Below are positions 7,001 through 8,480 of a stretch of 8,480 nucleotides of DNA, piece by piece. Position 1 is the first letter of the stretch. The number at the start of each line of letters is the position of its first letter. The notes below the pieces were generated by a model. That model saw nothing but the letters and a program-made list of their open reading frames with translations. It searched no databases and was not told where the DNA came from. A program made the position numbers and the translations under genes. Source of the stretch: Gammaproteobacteria bacterium (GTDB lineage Bacteria; Pseudomonadota; Gammaproteobacteria; Pseudomonadales; Pseudohongiellaceae); contig NZNL01000001.1 in the NCBI GenBank assembly GCA_002694855.1, positions 1 to 8,480 on the forward strand, read 5' to 3'.

Positions 7001-8040
7001 ATCCGGACTTGGCCTCACTTCCTCGACTTGAACTGGCCAAATTGCCCACACCTCTGGAGCCTGTTAGGCGTTTGAGCCATGCTTTGGGCGGTCTTGATCT
7101 TTGGTTCAAACGAGATGATCTGACAGGTTTTGGATTAGGCGGAAATAAAGTACGTTCCCTCGAATACCTCGCCGCCGATGCGATAGGACAGGAGTCCGAT
7201 ATGCTGGTCACCGGTGGCAGCCCTGAATCTAACCATGTCAGAACGACTATGGCTGTGGCGGCATACTTGGGCCTAAAAGGAGTTGCTGTTTTGCCTAGCA
7301 TGCAACCTGCCGAAACACAGGGAAACTTTCTCCTGGATAAATTGCTTAATGCCAAACTTGTTTTCACAGGTGATCCTGACCGTAAGTATCTTGATAAGCA
7401 TATTAGTCACGAAGTTGAACGCTTACGTGCCTTAGGTGGAAAGCCATATATGATTAGACGGGGTGGCGTCTCACCTCTTGGATGTGCTGGTTATGTTGCG
7501 GCCGCTGTGGAAATCTGCTCTCAGTTGAAGGAATTGAACATAGACCCGGACATTTTATTATGTGCCACGGGATGCGGTGTTACGCAAGCTGGATTACTGG
7601 TGGGTTTCAAATGGATGGAATTAAACTGTAAAGTGTATGGTATCACCGTCAGCCGCACACGTAATGAATGCATAGCTTACATTGAGCAATTAACCAAAGA
7701 AACGGCAGAAATTCTAGGATTGGACCTTACAATCACCAGCGATGATATTCTAGTAATTGACGAATATATTGGTGATGGATACAGTATACCTAGTCCTGAG
7801 GGTATTGAATCTATTCGTCTTGTTGCTCGAACCGAAGGCATTTTTCTGGATCCGATTTATACCGGGAAAGCAATAGCTGGCTTAACTGACTTAGTTAAAA
7901 AAGGAAATATCAGTTCAGATAAAACAGTCATATTCCTCCATACTGGAGGCTCCCCTAGTATTTTTTCCTATGCATCAGCAATAACAGCTTCTAACGACTC
8001 GGCTAATTCTTTATTTATAAAACTGCCAGGAGTTAAGTAA
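6997..8040 (+). CDS. PLP-dependent D-cysteine desulfhydrase/ACC deaminase-like enzyme (XcbE-type candidate)
   Basis: The 347-residue protein is a fold-type II PLP enzyme. LWFKRDDLTGFGLGGNKVRS (35-54) carries the Schiff-base lysine K51; GGSPESNHVRTTMAVAAYLGL (73-93) is the substrate-carboxylate region with S78/N79/H80; ATGCGVTQAGLLVG (190-203) is the PLP phosphate loop; LDPIYTGKAIAGL (284-296) and FLHTGGSPSIFSY (313-325) are typical C-terminal motifs. Relatives cleave D-cysteine to sulfide, pyruvate and ammonia, or open 1-aminocyclopropane-1-carboxylate. In the bacterial CoM cluster the homolog XcbE is tied to the thiolation step. A cysteine (C193) stands in the phosphate loop where desulfhydrases I recall have Gly/Ser (GSGGT). 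ATG 6997 forms an ATGA overlap with the upstream stop and has GGAAAG at 6979-6984; the in-frame extension back to 6910 lies within the upstream gene and is rejected. The family call is strong; the exact reaction is inferred. Confidence 0.88.
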   Translation: MNPDLASLPRLELAKLPTPLEPVRRLSHALGGLDLWFKRDDLTGFGLGGNKVRSLEYLAADAIGQESDMLVTGGSPESNHVRTTMAVAAYLGLKGVAVLPSMQPAETQGNFLLDKLLNAKLVFTGDPDRKYLDKHISHEVERLRALGGKPYMIRRGGVSPLGCAGYVAAAVEICSQLKELNIDPDILLCATGCGVTQAGLLVGFKWMELNCKVYGITVSRTRNECIAYIEQLTKETAEILGLDLTITSDDILVIDEYIGDGYSIPSPEGIESIRLVARTEGIFLDPIYTGKAIAGLTDLVKKGNISSDKTVIFLHTGGSPSIFSYASAITASNDSANSLFIKLPGVK

Positions 8041-8078
8041 ATTTGCGGACATTAACTATTTCTCTTGAGTAAGGTCTG
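8041..8078 (+). other. Short intergenic gap without terminator
   Basis: No stem-loop with a T-run is visible between the PLP enzyme gene and the second FmdB-type gene, so read-through is likely. Confidence 0.4.
8067..8074 (+). promoter_or_regulatory. Ribosome binding region for the second FmdB-type gene
   Basis: GAGTAAGG lies 4 nt before ATG 8079, with its GAG 9 nt away. The spacing is short but supports the start. Confidence 0.4.
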
Positions 8079-8471
8079 ATGCCCATATATGAATATCTAT
8101 GTACCCCTTGCAGTAAACGGGTAAATCTGTTTTTCCGTAGTTATGATGAAGCTAACAGAAATACCGCTGTCTGCCCTGACTGTGACAGTAGTGACTTGAA
8201 ACGCCTGATTTCTGTCTCAGCCATATCATGCGGGAAAAATAGTACCTCTGAACAGCAAAAATCATCCAAGGGTTTATCAGCCAATGATCCTCAGTCATTA
8301 GCACAGACCATGCGTTCTACGATGAGAAAGTCGGGACAGGATTACGGTAGCGAGTATAATGAGGTTGTTCATCGTTTGGAAAAAGGAGAAAATCCCAATT
8401 CCATTGAAAGGTCCTTGCGCAAGCGTTCAGGCGAAGACAAGCACATGTGTCCCGATGGGCACGTACATTAA
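8079..8471 (+). CDS. FmdB-family zinc-ribbon protein (copy 2)
   Basis: This 130-residue protein starts with MPIYEYLC and has two CxxC pairs at C8/C11 and C32/C35, then SSDLKRLIS, the same zinc-ribbon layout and spacing as the copy at the start of the window. Residues 70-118 align without gaps to residues 64-112 of that copy, sharing DP at the start, single Gly and Asp positions, EV, and a G-x-x-P near the end. The two are therefore paralogs over their whole length, though clearly diverged. Its own tail differs: it lacks the lysine-rich end and finishes in HMCPDGHVH, with extra Cys and His. It follows the PLP enzyme gene by 38 nt and probably belongs to the same operon. The role is unknown; FmdB proteins are usually described as putative regulators. 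Confidence 0.85.
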   Translation: MPIYEYLCTPCSKRVNLFFRSYDEANRNTAVCPDCDSSDLKRLISVSAISCGKNSTSEQQKSSKGLSANDPQSLAQTMRSTMRKSGQDYGSEYNEVVHRLEKGENPNSIERSLRKRSGEDKHMCPDGHVH

Positions 8472-8480
8472 ACCATACTA

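Noticed and set aside
6846..7367. 173-codon minus-strand open frame
   Set aside because: It spans the end of one well-supported gene and the start of another on the opposite strand, and its sequence is low in recognisable structure.

Overview
The window holds one tightly packed, single-direction gene cluster (all + strand) with moderate G+C (under 50% by eye). Intergenic gaps are short and several stop/start codons overlap, so most of it probably forms one operon. No RNA gene, IS element, CRISPR array or convincing terminator was seen. The clear Shine-Dalgarno (SD) motifs and the gene set point to a bacterium. The C-terminal domain shared by the two FmdB-type zinc-ribbon proteins resembles what I recall from Chloroflexota (for example Dehalococcoidia), but this taxonomic hint is weak.

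Layout: (1) The window opens inside the C-terminal part of an FdrA-type acyl-CoA synthetase-like protein, followed by a small FmdB-type zinc-ribbon protein. (2) After a 61-nt gap come a GT-B/family-4 glycosyltransferase resembling the MSMEG_0565 family and an unrecognised 300-residue protein rich in conserved-looking Cys/His positions. (3) The core follows: a ComA-type phosphosulfolactate synthase, two different aspartase/fumarase-superfamily enzymes (one argininosuccinate lyase-like, one adenylosuccinate lyase-like) and a PLP-dependent D-cysteine desulfhydrase/ACC deaminase-like enzyme. (4) A second FmdB-type zinc-ribbon protein closes the window.

The core is the same set of four families as the bacterial coenzyme M (2-mercaptoethanesulfonate) genes xcbB-xcbC-xcbD-xcbE described in Xanthobacter autotrophicus Py2, and, as far as I recall, in the same order. 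There, sulfite adds to phosphoenolpyruvate, phosphate is eliminated, the product is decarboxylated and then thiolated and reduced. By inference this window carries a bacterial CoM (or related sulfonated thiol) pathway. Both lyase-like enzymes have altered active-site motifs, which argues against housekeeping ArgH and PurB. The unusual part is the company it keeps: a glycosyltransferase, an uncharacterised Cys/His-rich protein, two FmdB proteins and FdrA. No alkene- or epoxide-metabolism genes (the known bacterial use of CoM) are visible.
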